From: Kofleriaceae bacterium
GTDB taxonomy: Bacteria; Myxococcota_A; Polyangia; Haliangiales; Haliangiaceae
Direction: 5' to 3'
Assembly: GCA_018057825.1 (NCBI GenBank)
Contig: JAGPCY010000006.1
Location: 186,001 to 250,000, forward strand
Length of the DNA stretch: 64,000 nucleotides
The notes beneath the pieces were generated by a model that did not search any database, had not been told where the DNA came from, and was given only the letters and a program-made list of their open reading frames with translations. Made by a program: the position numbers and the translations under genes. Of the stretch, positions 1-7,747 are shown piece by piece (position 1 is the stretch's first letter; every line of letters begins with the position of its first letter).

Positions 1-833
1 GCGAAGTCGATCGGGTACCACTGCCCGTCTTTGCGCAGCGCCTCGCACGAGTTGAAGTCCCAACCGAAGAACGCGTTGATCGTCAGCGTGGTGTCGCGCA
101 GGAGCTGGGCCTGGTCGTCGGGGACGAAGTCCTTGGCCTGGGTGTAGCGATCGTGGAGCGCGGCGTCGGGGTCGTACTTCACCAGGTAGGTCTGTGGGCC
201 CAGGCCGATGCAGCGGACGAAGCTGTCGAACGGGTGGACCGCGGCCTGCAGGTGCATGACGCTCTTGCCGCTCTCCTCGTAGCGGGCCTTGAGCGCGGCC
301 TCGTCGGCGCACCGGCTGACCGCGCGCCAGCCGCCGCCGTCGTAGGGCTTCATGAACAGCGGGTAGCCCAGGTCCTTGCCGATCGCCCGCAGGTCGAACA
401 GCTTGGCGTAGCGGCGCAGGGTCGGCTGCAGGTCGGGCAGCGGCTCGTAGTCCTTGGGCGGCACCATCCAGGTCGGCGGGATGGGCATGCCGAGCGCCAT
501 CATCGCGCAGTACGAGGTGTGCTTCTCGTTGGCCTGCACCGACCACGGGTTGTTGAGGACGTAGAGGCCGTCCATCAAGATGGCCTTTTTGATCCACTCG
601 CGGCTGGTGTGGTACCAGTGGGTCAGCCGGTCGAGGACGACGTCGTACTTGCACGGCTGGCGCAGATCGAACGGCTCGATCGTGACCCGCTCCGTGGCGA
701 CGGTGACGGTGTCGCCTTGCCAGGGGATCGCGAGGTCGAGCTTGGCGAGGATCTGCTCGTAGCAGATCGGCCAGCAGATGTCGGCGCCCAGAGACAATCC
801 GATCGTGCGGGTGACGGTGGCCATCTCGTCCAT
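1..833 (-). CDS. ATP-grasp ligase (RimK-like), 3' end cut by window edge
   Basis: My reading of the minus strand from the ATG at 833 gives 277 residues with no stop before the window edge, so the C-terminus is missing. Residues 100-200 hold the typical ATP-grasp nucleotide-binding stretch, with GYPLFMKPYDGGGWRAV as the lysine-bearing strand, and the last part (DFNSCEALRKDGQWYPIDF) looks like the metal-binding acidic strand. ATP-grasp enzymes join a carboxylate to an amine or thiol through an acyl phosphate; the substrate here is unknown. A second ATG nine bases downstream (824) could also be the start. It lies 7 bases behind the esterase gene and is the last visible member of the run that begins at glgA. 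The family call is firm, the substrate open. Confidence 0.8.
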   Translation of the reverse strand, partial: MDEMATVTRTIGLSLGADICWPICYEQILAKLDLAIPWQGDTVTVATERVTIEPFDLRQPCKYDVVLDRLTHWYHTSREWIKKAILMDGLYVLNNPWSVQANEKHTSYCAMMALGMPIPPTWMVPPKDYEPLPDLQPTLRRYAKLFDLRAIGKDLGYPLFMKPYDGGGWRAVSRCADEAALKARYEESGKSVMHLQAAVHPFDSFVRCIGLGPQTYLVKYDPDAALHDRYTQAKDFVPDDQAQLLRDTTLTINAFFGWDFNSCEALRKDGQWYPIDF

Positions 834-840
834 CCTATCG

Positions 841-1977
841 TTATTCGTAGACCAGCAAGAACGGCCCCGGCATGAGCCACGACAGGGCCTCGCGCAGACG
901 ATCGCGCCAGTTCTCCCAGTTGTGACCGTCGCGGGCCTCGACGTAGCGGACGTCCATGCCGGTGCCGAGGAGCATCGGCACCAGCGAGCGGTTCTCGTAG
1001 ATCAGCGACTCGTACATGCCGCAGCTCACGAACACCCGCTCGGCCACCGCGGTCGGCTCGGCCCGGAAGCGGTTCATGAAGGCCACCACCGGGTCGAACA
1101 GCGGGCCGCGGTGGTTGCGATCGCCGATGTCGGTGAAGGCGAAGCTGCCGGACTGCAGGAGCAGGCGACCGAAGAAGCCGGGGTAGCGGCAGGCGGTCGA
1201 CAGCGCCGCCACCGCGCCGAAGCTGGCGCCCATCAGGCATCGGCCCTGCGGCACCGCCTCGAGGGGGAAGGTCCGCTCGACGAACGGCACCAGCTCCTCG
1301 GTCAGGTAGCGGGCGTGACGCTCGTCGTCGGCGTATTCGCGCAGGCGATCGGGCGAGCTGGTGAACACCACGATCGCGTCGGCGACCTCGAGCCGATCGA
1401 TCAGGTTATCGAGGATCGTGCCCATCGCGGCGTAGCGCAGGTAGTCGTGGCCGTCGTGGACGACCAAGAGCGGATAGCGGCGGGTGCGCTTGAACCGGGC
1501 CGGGACGTAGAGCCCGAAGCTGCGCCGGCCGAAGACCCGCGAGTCGTGCCAGATCTCGTCGAACCGGCCGGGCGGCGCGGTCCGGTCGTGGTGGATCCAC
1601 GCCGGCACCTCGTAGCCCGTGCCGTGGGCCACCGAGTTGGCGCCGAACGGATCGCGGGCCAGGTTGGGATTGAGCGGATCCTGGAGCCACTCGCCGTGGC
1701 CGTGGCGGACGACCTCGAGCTTGTACTCGACCCGCGAGCCGAGCGGGAGCTGCATCGTCAGGTGCCAGACGTCGGTGTCGGGCACCCGGGCCAGCGACTG
1801 CGACGACGGCAGGCCGAACACCCAGTGCTTCAGGTGGACCGCCTCGGCGTCGCCGCGCCAGACGAAGGTGATCGAGGGGCCGATCACCACCGGGAACTTG
1901 TGGCGCGCCATCCAGGCGTCGACCGCCTCGCGGGTGCGCGGGCCGGCCTCGAGCTCGGCGATCACGCTGGCGCTCAT
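841..1977 (-). CDS. Esterase (enterochelin-esterase/esterase D-like) with N-terminal E-set/CBM48-like domain
   Basis: 378 residues. The N-terminal ~120 residues (ITFVWRGDAEAVHLKHWVFG, then WHLTMQLPLGSRVEYKLEVV) have the strand pattern of the E-set/CBM48-like domain found in Fes-type esterases and glycogen-branching enzymes. The C-terminal alpha/beta-hydrolase part has the nucleophile elbow GASFG and a late His in RDGHNWENW, as in enterochelin-type esterases. The expected chemistry is hydrolysis or transfer of an ester bond. The ATG overlaps the stop of the preceding S51-like gene (ATGA), so the two are probably translationally coupled. Its place in an operon with glycogen synthase and two ATP-grasp ligases suggests a substrate attached to a glucan or siderophore-like ester; this is inference. 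No signal peptide is evident, so it is probably cytoplasmic. Confidence 0.8.
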   Translation of the reverse strand: MSASVIAELEAGPRTREAVDAWMARHKFPVVIGPSITFVWRGDAEAVHLKHWVFGLPSSQSLARVPDTDVWHLTMQLPLGSRVEYKLEVVRHGHGEWLQDPLNPNLARDPFGANSVAHGTGYEVPAWIHHDRTAPPGRFDEIWHDSRVFGRRSFGLYVPARFKRTRRYPLLVVHDGHDYLRYAAMGTILDNLIDRLEVADAIVVFTSSPDRLREYADDERHARYLTEELVPFVERTFPLEAVPQGRCLMGASFGAVAALSTACRYPGFFGRLLLQSGSFAFTDIGDRNHRGPLFDPVVAFMNRFRAEPTAVAERVFVSCGMYESLIYENRSLVPMLLGTGMDVRYVEARDGHNWENWRDRLREALSWLMPGPFLLVYE

Positions 1978-2960
1978 CGCGGCAGCTCCTCGGCGCTGTC
2001 GCCCAGCGCCGCCAGGCCCGGGGCCAGCACGGCCGCGGTCCAGCTCGGATCGACCACGCCGTCCTGGCGCAGGTGGCGGCCGCGGCCAGCGACCAGCCGG
2101 CGGTCGCGGAACTCCAGGCGGGCGTCGGCGTCCATGCCCAGGCACAAGGCCGGCGCCATCCGCCGCGCGAACCGCGCGATCGCCGGGCCGGTGTCGGGGT
2201 TGAGGCGTCGGCTCGGATCGGGCAGGACCACGACGCCGGGCGCCAGGCCGAAGCCGGTGTCGAGCACCTGGGCGATGTCGGAGCCGTAGGGCGGGTAGTC
2301 GTGATAGAGCACGATCCGGTCGGACAGCACCATCGCGCCGGCGCCCCAGGCGATCACCAGCTTGTCGGCGACCAGGCCGAGCAGGTCGAACAGCTCGAGG
2401 CGATTGTGGAGCGACGCGACGTGGCCGCCGGCGATCACCACCGCCTCGGCCGGCGCCAGGAGCGCGGCCAGCTCGGCGCGGTGGCGGGCCACCGCCGGGC
2501 GCTCGGTCGGGTGCCACAGCGCGGCGAAGGCGGTCCGCACCTGCTCGCACCGGGCGACGTGGTTGGCGTCGAGGTGGCGGAGCTGCTCGACCGAGACCGC
2601 GTCCTCGCCGCCCAGGAGCTCGGGCTCGAAGTAGCGCAGCGCGATGGTGCGGGCCGCGTCCTCGGTCTTCTCGAGGCGGACCCGGTAGCAGCTCTGCATG
2701 TGGCGGAGCAGGGTCTGGCGATCGCGGTAGGCGGCGGCGAAGGTCGGGTCGTCGGCGAACACGGTCGCCGCCCGCGCGTGGAGCCCGAGGTTGACCGCCG
2801 GCACGCCCAGGGCCGCGACCAGCGCGCCGTCGTCGGCCTCGCGCTCCTGGTAGCCGGCGCGCACGATCGCCACCGGGCCGCGCAGTCCGCGCTCGCGGAT
2901 GACCGCGCCGACCTCGGGCGTCGCGTGCTGGGAGCCGAGCGCGATGATCGCCGCCGGCAT
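1974..2960 (-). CDS. Peptidase S51 / class I glutamine-amidotransferase-like protein, nucleophile apparently lost
   Basis: 328 residues starting MPAAIIALGSQ; the ATG shares one base with the upstream stop (TGATG). The N-terminal half has the S51 pattern (nucleotide-like Rossmann start, GYQEREADD, LLRHMQSCYRVRL) and the middle has IAGGHVASLHNRLE followed by WGAGAMVLSD. In cyanophycinase/peptidase E relatives this last site is usually S-A-G-A, with Ser as nucleophile; here Gly stands in the Ser position, so classical serine-peptidase chemistry looks impossible. The remaining C-terminal part (GLAPGVVVLPDPSRRL) fits the fold. It may be a binding or regulatory partner of the adjacent ATP-grasp enzymes. 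Long upstream extensions in the same frame overlap the neighbouring gene and were discarded. Confidence 0.75.
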   Translation of the reverse strand: MPAAIIALGSQHATPEVGAVIRERGLRGPVAIVRAGYQEREADDGALVAALGVPAVNLGLHARAATVFADDPTFAAAYRDRQTLLRHMQSCYRVRLEKTEDAARTIALRYFEPELLGGEDAVSVEQLRHLDANHVARCEQVRTAFAALWHPTERPAVARHRAELAALLAPAEAVVIAGGHVASLHNRLELFDLLGLVADKLVIAWGAGAMVLSDRIVLYHDYPPYGSDIAQVLDTGFGLAPGVVVLPDPSRRLNPDTGPAIARFARRMAPALCLGMDADARLEFRDRRLVAGRGRHLRQDGVVDPSWTAAVLAPGLAALGDSAEELPR

Positions 2961-4183
2961 CAGCGGGCGCGGACCTTCAGGGTGCGACCGACCGCGTCCA
3001 TGATCTGCCGCAGCCGATCGTAGTCCTCGTGCTTGAGGCGGACCCAGGCGTTGGCCATGTAGCCAGCCTCGACGCCTTGGGTCGGGGTACCGGGCGGCGG
3101 CAGGTGCCAGTCGATCAGGTTGTCGCCGAAGGCCTGGCGGACCGCGTCGACGCCGTCGTAGTGGCTGATGCGACCGTCGCGATCGGGGCGCAGCGCGATG
3201 ATGCCGGCGGACAGGCGGCGCGACGGCCGCTGGCTGGGGCGGCCGGCGGCGATCAACATCGCCCACTCGCGGTACAGGTCCATGTCGTTGCCGACGTTGT
3301 AGAGGTCCCAGGCGCGCACGCCGGGCGGCCGGCAGCCGATCTCGGAGAACTTGAGGCCCTTAGGGCCGAAGAACCACTCCATGTGGGTGGCCGAGGTCTC
3401 GATGCCGAGCAGCTCGATGACCTTGGCCGCCATCGCCTTGACCTCGCGGTAGCCGTCGGCGCGGTCGACCCGGTTGGTGGCGATGAACTGCGGCGAGATC
3501 CACCGCGTGCGCATCGCCTCGAGGACGTTGGGGTAGTAGTGGGTCGCGAACTCGTGGACCACCTGGCCGCGCAGGGTCAGGGTGTCGAAGAAGCCCTCGT
3601 GGCCCTCGATGAACTCCTCGACCGCGATCGATCGGCCGTGCTGCAGGTGCAGGGCGGCGGCCGCGGCCTCGAGCTCGGCGTCGCTGTCGACCCGGGCCGC
3701 GCCCGAGGCGCCGGCGCCGTCGCGCGGCTTGACCAGGATCGGGTAGCCGACCTGCTCGGCGAAGGCGCGGACCTCGGCCAGGGTGCTGGCGGCGGTCGAC
3801 TGGGCGCACGACACGCCACCGGCGCGCAGGACCTCCTTCATCGCCGGCTTGTCGCGGCACAGAAACGCGGTGCGCGCGGTCGTGCCGGGGATGCCGGCGG
3901 CCTCGCGGACGTGGGCGGTCGGCAGGATGTGGGCCTCGACCACCGCCTCGAGCCGATCGACCTGGGCGTGGCGCTGGATGAACCGCACCGCGCGCAGGAC
4001 CTGGGCCTCGTCGCAGACGTTGGTGACCTCCTCGTAGTGGGTCAGCCAGCGGCGGAGATCGTCGTCGAGCGAGGCCTTGCTGCCCTCGCCGATCGCGCTG
4101 ATCGTCGCGCCGACCTCGGCCAGGGCGCGGATGAAGTGCTTCTGGTTGGCGGGGAAGCGCGGCTCGATGAAGACGACGTGCAT
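2960..4183 (-). CDS. ATP-grasp domain ligase
   Basis: 407 residues, complete. The N-terminal domain starts MHVVFIEPRFPANQKHFIRAL, a Rossmann-type preATP-grasp domain. The central part has GYPILVKPRDGAGASGA (ATP-binding lysine strand) and VEEFIEG, and the metal site appears as HMEWFFGPKGLKFSEIGCRPPG. This is the biotin-carboxylase-like subclass of carboxylate-amine/thiol ligases. The gene follows glgA by 62 bases and is joined to the S51-like gene by a one-base overlap, so it belongs to the same transcription unit. Two different ATP-grasp enzymes in one operon suggest two successive ligations or two alternative substrates. The substrate cannot be read from the sequence. Confidence 0.85.
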   Translation of the reverse strand: MHVVFIEPRFPANQKHFIRALAEVGATISAIGEGSKASLDDDLRRWLTHYEEVTNVCDEAQVLRAVRFIQRHAQVDRLEAVVEAHILPTAHVREAAGIPGTTARTAFLCRDKPAMKEVLRAGGVSCAQSTAASTLAEVRAFAEQVGYPILVKPRDGAGASGAARVDSDAELEAAAAALHLQHGRSIAVEEFIEGHEGFFDTLTLRGQVVHEFATHYYPNVLEAMRTRWISPQFIATNRVDRADGYREVKAMAAKVIELLGIETSATHMEWFFGPKGLKFSEIGCRPPGVRAWDLYNVGNDMDLYREWAMLIAAGRPSQRPSRRLSAGIIALRPDRDGRISHYDGVDAVRQAFGDNLIDWHLPPPGTPTQGVEAGYMANAWVRLKHEDYDRLRQIMDAVGRTLKVRAR

Positions 4184-4245
4184 GGGGCCTGTCTCCGGCG
4201 GAGGCTAGCGGGGTCTCGCGTCTCGGCGGGCCGAGCGATCGGCCG

Positions 4246-5685
4246 TCATGGCGCCCGTCCCACGAGCTTGTCGTAGACGAACTCGTAGCGCCGGGTCTGG
4301 CGCTCCCACGAGAAGTCGACCGCCATGCCGTTGTCGACCAGCCGCGACCACGCCGGGGCGTCGCGGTAGGTGGCGAGCGCGGCCTGGAGCGCCCAGCGCA
4401 AGCCGGCGGCGTCGGGGTGCTCGAAGACGAAGCCGGTGCCGGTCCGGGTCTGGCTGTGCCAGGGCCGCACGGTGTCGGCCAGGCCGCCGGTCTTGTGGAC
4501 GATCGGCGGCGTGCCGTAGCGCAGGCTGTACATCTGGTTCAGGCCGCACGGCTCGTAGCGCGACGGCATGAGGAACAGATCGGCGCCGGCCTCGATGCGG
4601 TGGGCCAGGGGGTTGTGGAAGCCCTGGTAGAAGCAGACCTGGCGCGGGAACGCGCGCTGCAAGCGGGTGAACATCTCCTCGAGGCCGGGCTCGCCGCTGC
4701 CCAGCACGACGAGCTGGAAGCCGAGGCGGGTCAGGAGCGCCGGCGCGACCTGGCCGACCAGGTCGAAGCCCTTCTGCCCGACCAGCCGCGAGACGATGCC
4801 GACCACCGGCACGCCGGGCACGTAGGGCAGGCCGAGGGACTCGAGGAGCGCCTGCTTGCACAGCTCCTTGCCGCGGCGATCGCTGGCGCTGTAGCGCGCC
4901 GGCAGGTGGCGATCGCGCTCGGGCGACCACTCGTCGTAGTCGACGCCGTTCAAGATGCCGACCACCGTCGACGAGCGGGCGCGGAGGAACCCGTCGAGGC
5001 CGGCGCCGTGGGCCGGGGTCTGGATCTCCTGAGCGTAGGTCGGGCTGACCGTCGACACGCCGTCGGCGTAGAGGATGCCCTGGAGCAGGAAGTTGACCCG
5101 GCCGGCGCGCAGGAGCTCCTGATGGAACAGGTGGGCGACGTGGGTGAGGTTGGTGTCGGGCCCGATCGTGTCGGGGAAGCCGCCCTGGTAGTTGAGGTTG
5201 TGGATCGTGAGCAGCGAGCGGGCGCCGCCGACGTAGCGATCGCGGGCGTAGCTGGTCTTCAGCAGGAGCGGGATGAGCGCGGCCTGCCAGTCGTGGCAGT
5301 GGACCACGTCGGGGGCGAAGTCGAGGCGCGCGCACAGCTCGAGCGCGGCGTAGGACAGGAGCAGGAACCGGCGGTGCTCGTCGGCGTCGTTGGTGTAGAG
5401 CCGGCCGCGGGCGTACAGCGCCGGGCAGCGCAGGAAGTAGATCGTCGGGCCGCCGCCGACCGCGAGGACCTGGACCTGGTAGCGGTGGGGCCCGAGCGCG
5501 ATCGCCAGGTCGGCGACCGCGGTCAGGGTCAGCCCGTCGAGCTTGGCGGTGTCGTAGAGCGGCACGACGATCCGGACGTCGTGGCCGCGTCGGGCCAGGG
5601 CCTTGGGCAGCGCGGCGACGACGTCGCCCAGGCCACCGGTCTTGGCGAACGGCGCCAGCTCCGACGCGACGAACAAGAGCTTCAC
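4246..5685 (-). CDS. glgA: Glycogen synthase (GT5, ADP-glucose type)
   Basis: 479 residues, the normal bacterial GlgA length. The N-terminal KTGGLGDVV motif (residues ~15-23) is the ADP-glucose-binding hallmark of GT5 enzymes; FAPDVVHCHDWQAALIP and the C-terminal PSRYEPCGLNQMYSLRYGT with HKTGGLADTV are further family signatures. It transfers glucose from ADP-glucose to the non-reducing end of an alpha-1,4-glucan in the cytoplasm. It is the first gene of a minus-strand run with two ATP-grasp ligases, an S51-like protein and an esterase. No other glycogen genes (glgB, glgC, glgP, glgX) are visible nearby, which is unusual for a plain glycogen operon. A 94-base gap separates it from the next upstream gene. 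Confidence 0.97.
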   Translation of the reverse strand: MKLLFVASELAPFAKTGGLGDVVAALPKALARRGHDVRIVVPLYDTAKLDGLTLTAVADLAIALGPHRYQVQVLAVGGGPTIYFLRCPALYARGRLYTNDADEHRRFLLLSYAALELCARLDFAPDVVHCHDWQAALIPLLLKTSYARDRYVGGARSLLTIHNLNYQGGFPDTIGPDTNLTHVAHLFHQELLRAGRVNFLLQGILYADGVSTVSPTYAQEIQTPAHGAGLDGFLRARSSTVVGILNGVDYDEWSPERDRHLPARYSASDRRGKELCKQALLESLGLPYVPGVPVVGIVSRLVGQKGFDLVGQVAPALLTRLGFQLVVLGSGEPGLEEMFTRLQRAFPRQVCFYQGFHNPLAHRIEAGADLFLMPSRYEPCGLNQMYSLRYGTPPIVHKTGGLADTVRPWHSQTRTGTGFVFEHPDAAGLRWALQAALATYRDAPAWSRLVDNGMAVDFSWERQTRRYEFVYDKLVGRAP

Positions 5686-5779
5686 GAGCCCTGCACGATA
5701 TCAGACCACCGCGATCGACCGCGACCGCGGCGCGGCGGTTTGCGCCGATCGATCGCGCGGTCGGGGCGCCGACCGCGGC

Positions 5780-6718
5780 TCACCACCAGGCGGCGATCGC
5801 GGTCGCCAGCGGTCCGGCCAGGCGCGCGACCTGGGCCGGGCCGATCGCCATCTCGGCGAAGGGCGACCACGGCGCGGCCAGCAGATCGCGGCGGACCTCG
5901 AGGCACAGGGTCCGGCCGGGGAGGGCCAGGACGTGGGCGTGGGCCTGGGTCGACGGGTGCAGCGGGTAGGTCGCGCCGTCGGCGACCTCGAGGCCCAGGG
6001 CCGCGACCGCGCCGCGCAGGGTCGCGACCACCGCGGTCGGGGCGTGGTCGACGCCGTCGGGGGTGGTGGCGATGACGTCGAGGGCCGGGCGCAGCGGCCA
6101 GGTGTCGACGCGGTCTGGGGCGTAGGCGGCGCGCAGGTTGGCGACGATGTCGTGATCGACCTGGACGTCGACGGTGCGCGGCGCGTAGGTGTGGAGCATG
6201 ACCATCGCGCCGTCGGCCGCCAGGGCGGCGCGGGCGGCGGCGACGGTGGCGACGTAGCCGTCGAAGGCGGCGCGCAGGAGGGCGCGATCGTCGTCGGTCG
6301 CGATCCACGGCATCAGGCCGGGGCCGACCTTGCCGGCGCGGAAGTCCTCGGGCGACGCGTCGATCTGGCGATTGCAGTCGATGAAGGTGCGCGGCACCCG
6401 GCAGCGCACGATCGCGACCGCGCGGCGCGGATCGGCGGCGACCAGCGCCGCGGCGGTGGCGGTGGCCAGCTCGGGCGCGCCGGCGTCGGTGTTGACGTGA
6501 AAGAAGTCGACCAGGTCGGGCGGCAGCGGGCTTCCGAGCTGGGCCGCGTAGTGATCGTAGTCGGCGGTCCGGGTCGCGCCGTGGGGGATCTCGATCAAGA
6601 GGTCGAGGTCAGGGCCGGCGGCGGCGCCGCGGTGGATCGAGACCTCGACGACGTGGGGGATGGACGGCGGCAGGGGCACGGCGCGACCTTGCCATGATCG
6701 CGCCCCCCGCGCGCTCAC
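5780..6718 (-). CDS. N-formylglutamate amidohydrolase-like hydrolase
   Basis: Up to 312 residues. Motifs of the HutG/FGase family (PF05013-like) are visible: IEIPHGAT near the start, FHVNTDAGAPELA, the signature VPRTFIDCNRQID around residue 110, and a late AHAHVLALPGRTLCLEVRRD. Known members are zinc-dependent and hydrolyse N-formylglutamate or other N-acyl amino acids; related proteins of this size are often only annotated by fold. The longest start is a GTG at 6718 that overlaps the stop of the upstream lipoprotein gene (GTGA), which suggests coupling; a second GTG 13 codons later, closer to the conserved region, is equally possible. There are no histidine-utilisation genes nearby, so the substrate is open. 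Confidence 0.75.
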   Translation of the reverse strand: MSARGARSWQGRAVPLPPSIPHVVEVSIHRGAAAGPDLDLLIEIPHGATRTADYDHYAAQLGSPLPPDLVDFFHVNTDAGAPELATATAAALVAADPRRAVAIVRCRVPRTFIDCNRQIDASPEDFRAGKVGPGLMPWIATDDDRALLRAAFDGYVATVAAARAALAADGAMVMLHTYAPRTVDVQVDHDIVANLRAAYAPDRVDTWPLRPALDVIATTPDGVDHAPTAVVATLRGAVAALGLEVADGATYPLHPSTQAHAHVLALPGRTLCLEVRRDLLAAPWSPFAEMAIGPAQVARLAGPLATAIAAWW

Positions 6719-7575
6719 CGCGCGGTCGATCGCGTGACGTAGATCGGGCGCTGGCTGCCGACCAGGAGCTCGATCGGGCCGTGGGGGCCGAGGACGTTGG
6801 CGCGCGCGAACCGGGTCACCGTCGAGGTATGGGACTCGAGCCCGCTCGAGGCCTCGGGCAGCGCCGACACCAGGGCGCCCGGGATGATCAGCTCGCCGTC
6901 ATCGTCGGTCTCGCACAGGAGCATCGCCTCCCACGGCGCGCCGTGCCAGCCGACCAGGAGCGCGACCTGGATCTCCCCGCTGCCCGCCGCGGTCCAGGTG
7001 ATCGTCGCCGGCTCGCCGTCCCGCAGGGTCAGCGATTGGGTCGCGCCGAGCAGCGGCGCTGGGCCGGTGAAGGTCGCCGAGAAGCCGGGGATGGTGGCGC
7101 CGGGCGCGGCGATCGTGATGGTCGCGCCGGCGTCGAACAGATCCTGGGGCGGCGCCGGGGTCGGCTCGTAGCCGAACTCCCCGGGCACGAAGGCCAGCGG
7201 CTGGCGCAGCCCGGTGACGGTGATGCGGCCGACGTCGACGGTGCGTGGCCACGGGTGGCAGGTCCCGCTCTCGCACACGCCGTCGCAGCTCGGGGTGCAC
7301 AGCGCCGGCGCGGGCCGGCGGTAGACCGCGCAGTCGCCGGCGGTGGCGATCACGGTCGGGATCGGCCGCTCGGGTCCGTCGGCGATCGCCGCGAACACGC
7401 CGAGGAACACCCCGCCCTCGACGACGTTGACGTAGCCGGCGCGGTCGGCGTGGAAGTCGCCCGGGCCGGCGTCGAGGACCGGGCCGGCGTCGGGGCTACC
7501 GGCGCCGTCGTCGCCCCCGCAGCCGAGCGCGAAGGCGCCCGCGGCCAGCGCGAGCGAGCGTAGGATCGTGGCCAT
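6715..7575 (-). CDS. Secreted lipoprotein, unknown function
   Basis: 286 residues if started at the ATG at 7575 (MATILRSLALAAG), with an in-frame ATG six codons earlier at 7593. A short hydrophobic signal ends in a lipobox FALGCG, so the protein should be lipidated and exported. The mature N-terminus is Asp/Gly/Ala-rich (DDGAGSPDAGPVLDAG), a linker type seen in other lipoproteins of this window. The middle has a Cys cluster (CTPSCDGVCESGTC) likely to form disulfides, and the rest is beta-rich with Thr/Gly/Pro. I recognise no catalytic motif. It is transcribed away from, and nearly abuts, the plus-strand lipoprotein gene at 7748. Confidence 0.7.
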   Translation of the reverse strand: MATILRSLALAAGAFALGCGGDDGAGSPDAGPVLDAGPGDFHADRAGYVNVVEGGVFLGVFAAIADGPERPIPTVIATAGDCAVYRRPAPALCTPSCDGVCESGTCHPWPRTVDVGRITVTGLRQPLAFVPGEFGYEPTPAPPQDLFDAGATITIAAPGATIPGFSATFTGPAPLLGATQSLTLRDGEPATITWTAAGSGEIQVALLVGWHGAPWEAMLLCETDDDGELIIPGALVSALPEASSGLESHTSTVTRFARANVLGPHGPIELLVGSQRPIYVTRSTAR

Positions 7576-7747
7576 GGTCGACTCGCGTAGCATGGCGCGT
7601 GCCGCGGCGATCGTGGTCGGCCGCGGCCGCGTCGCGCCGACGTCTCAGAAATCCGCGAGATCGTCGACGGCGCGGCCCGGGAATGTGGCGATCGCCGCGG
7701 GGTCCCGCCGACTTGCGCCTGGCGCGCTGCTTGCTGACGCGGACGGG

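Noticed and set aside
778-4276. Plus-strand frames opposite the ATP-grasp/esterase cluster (778-2289, 2073-3023, 3029-4276)
   Set aside because: Composition-driven shadows; the minus frames carry all recognisable motifs.
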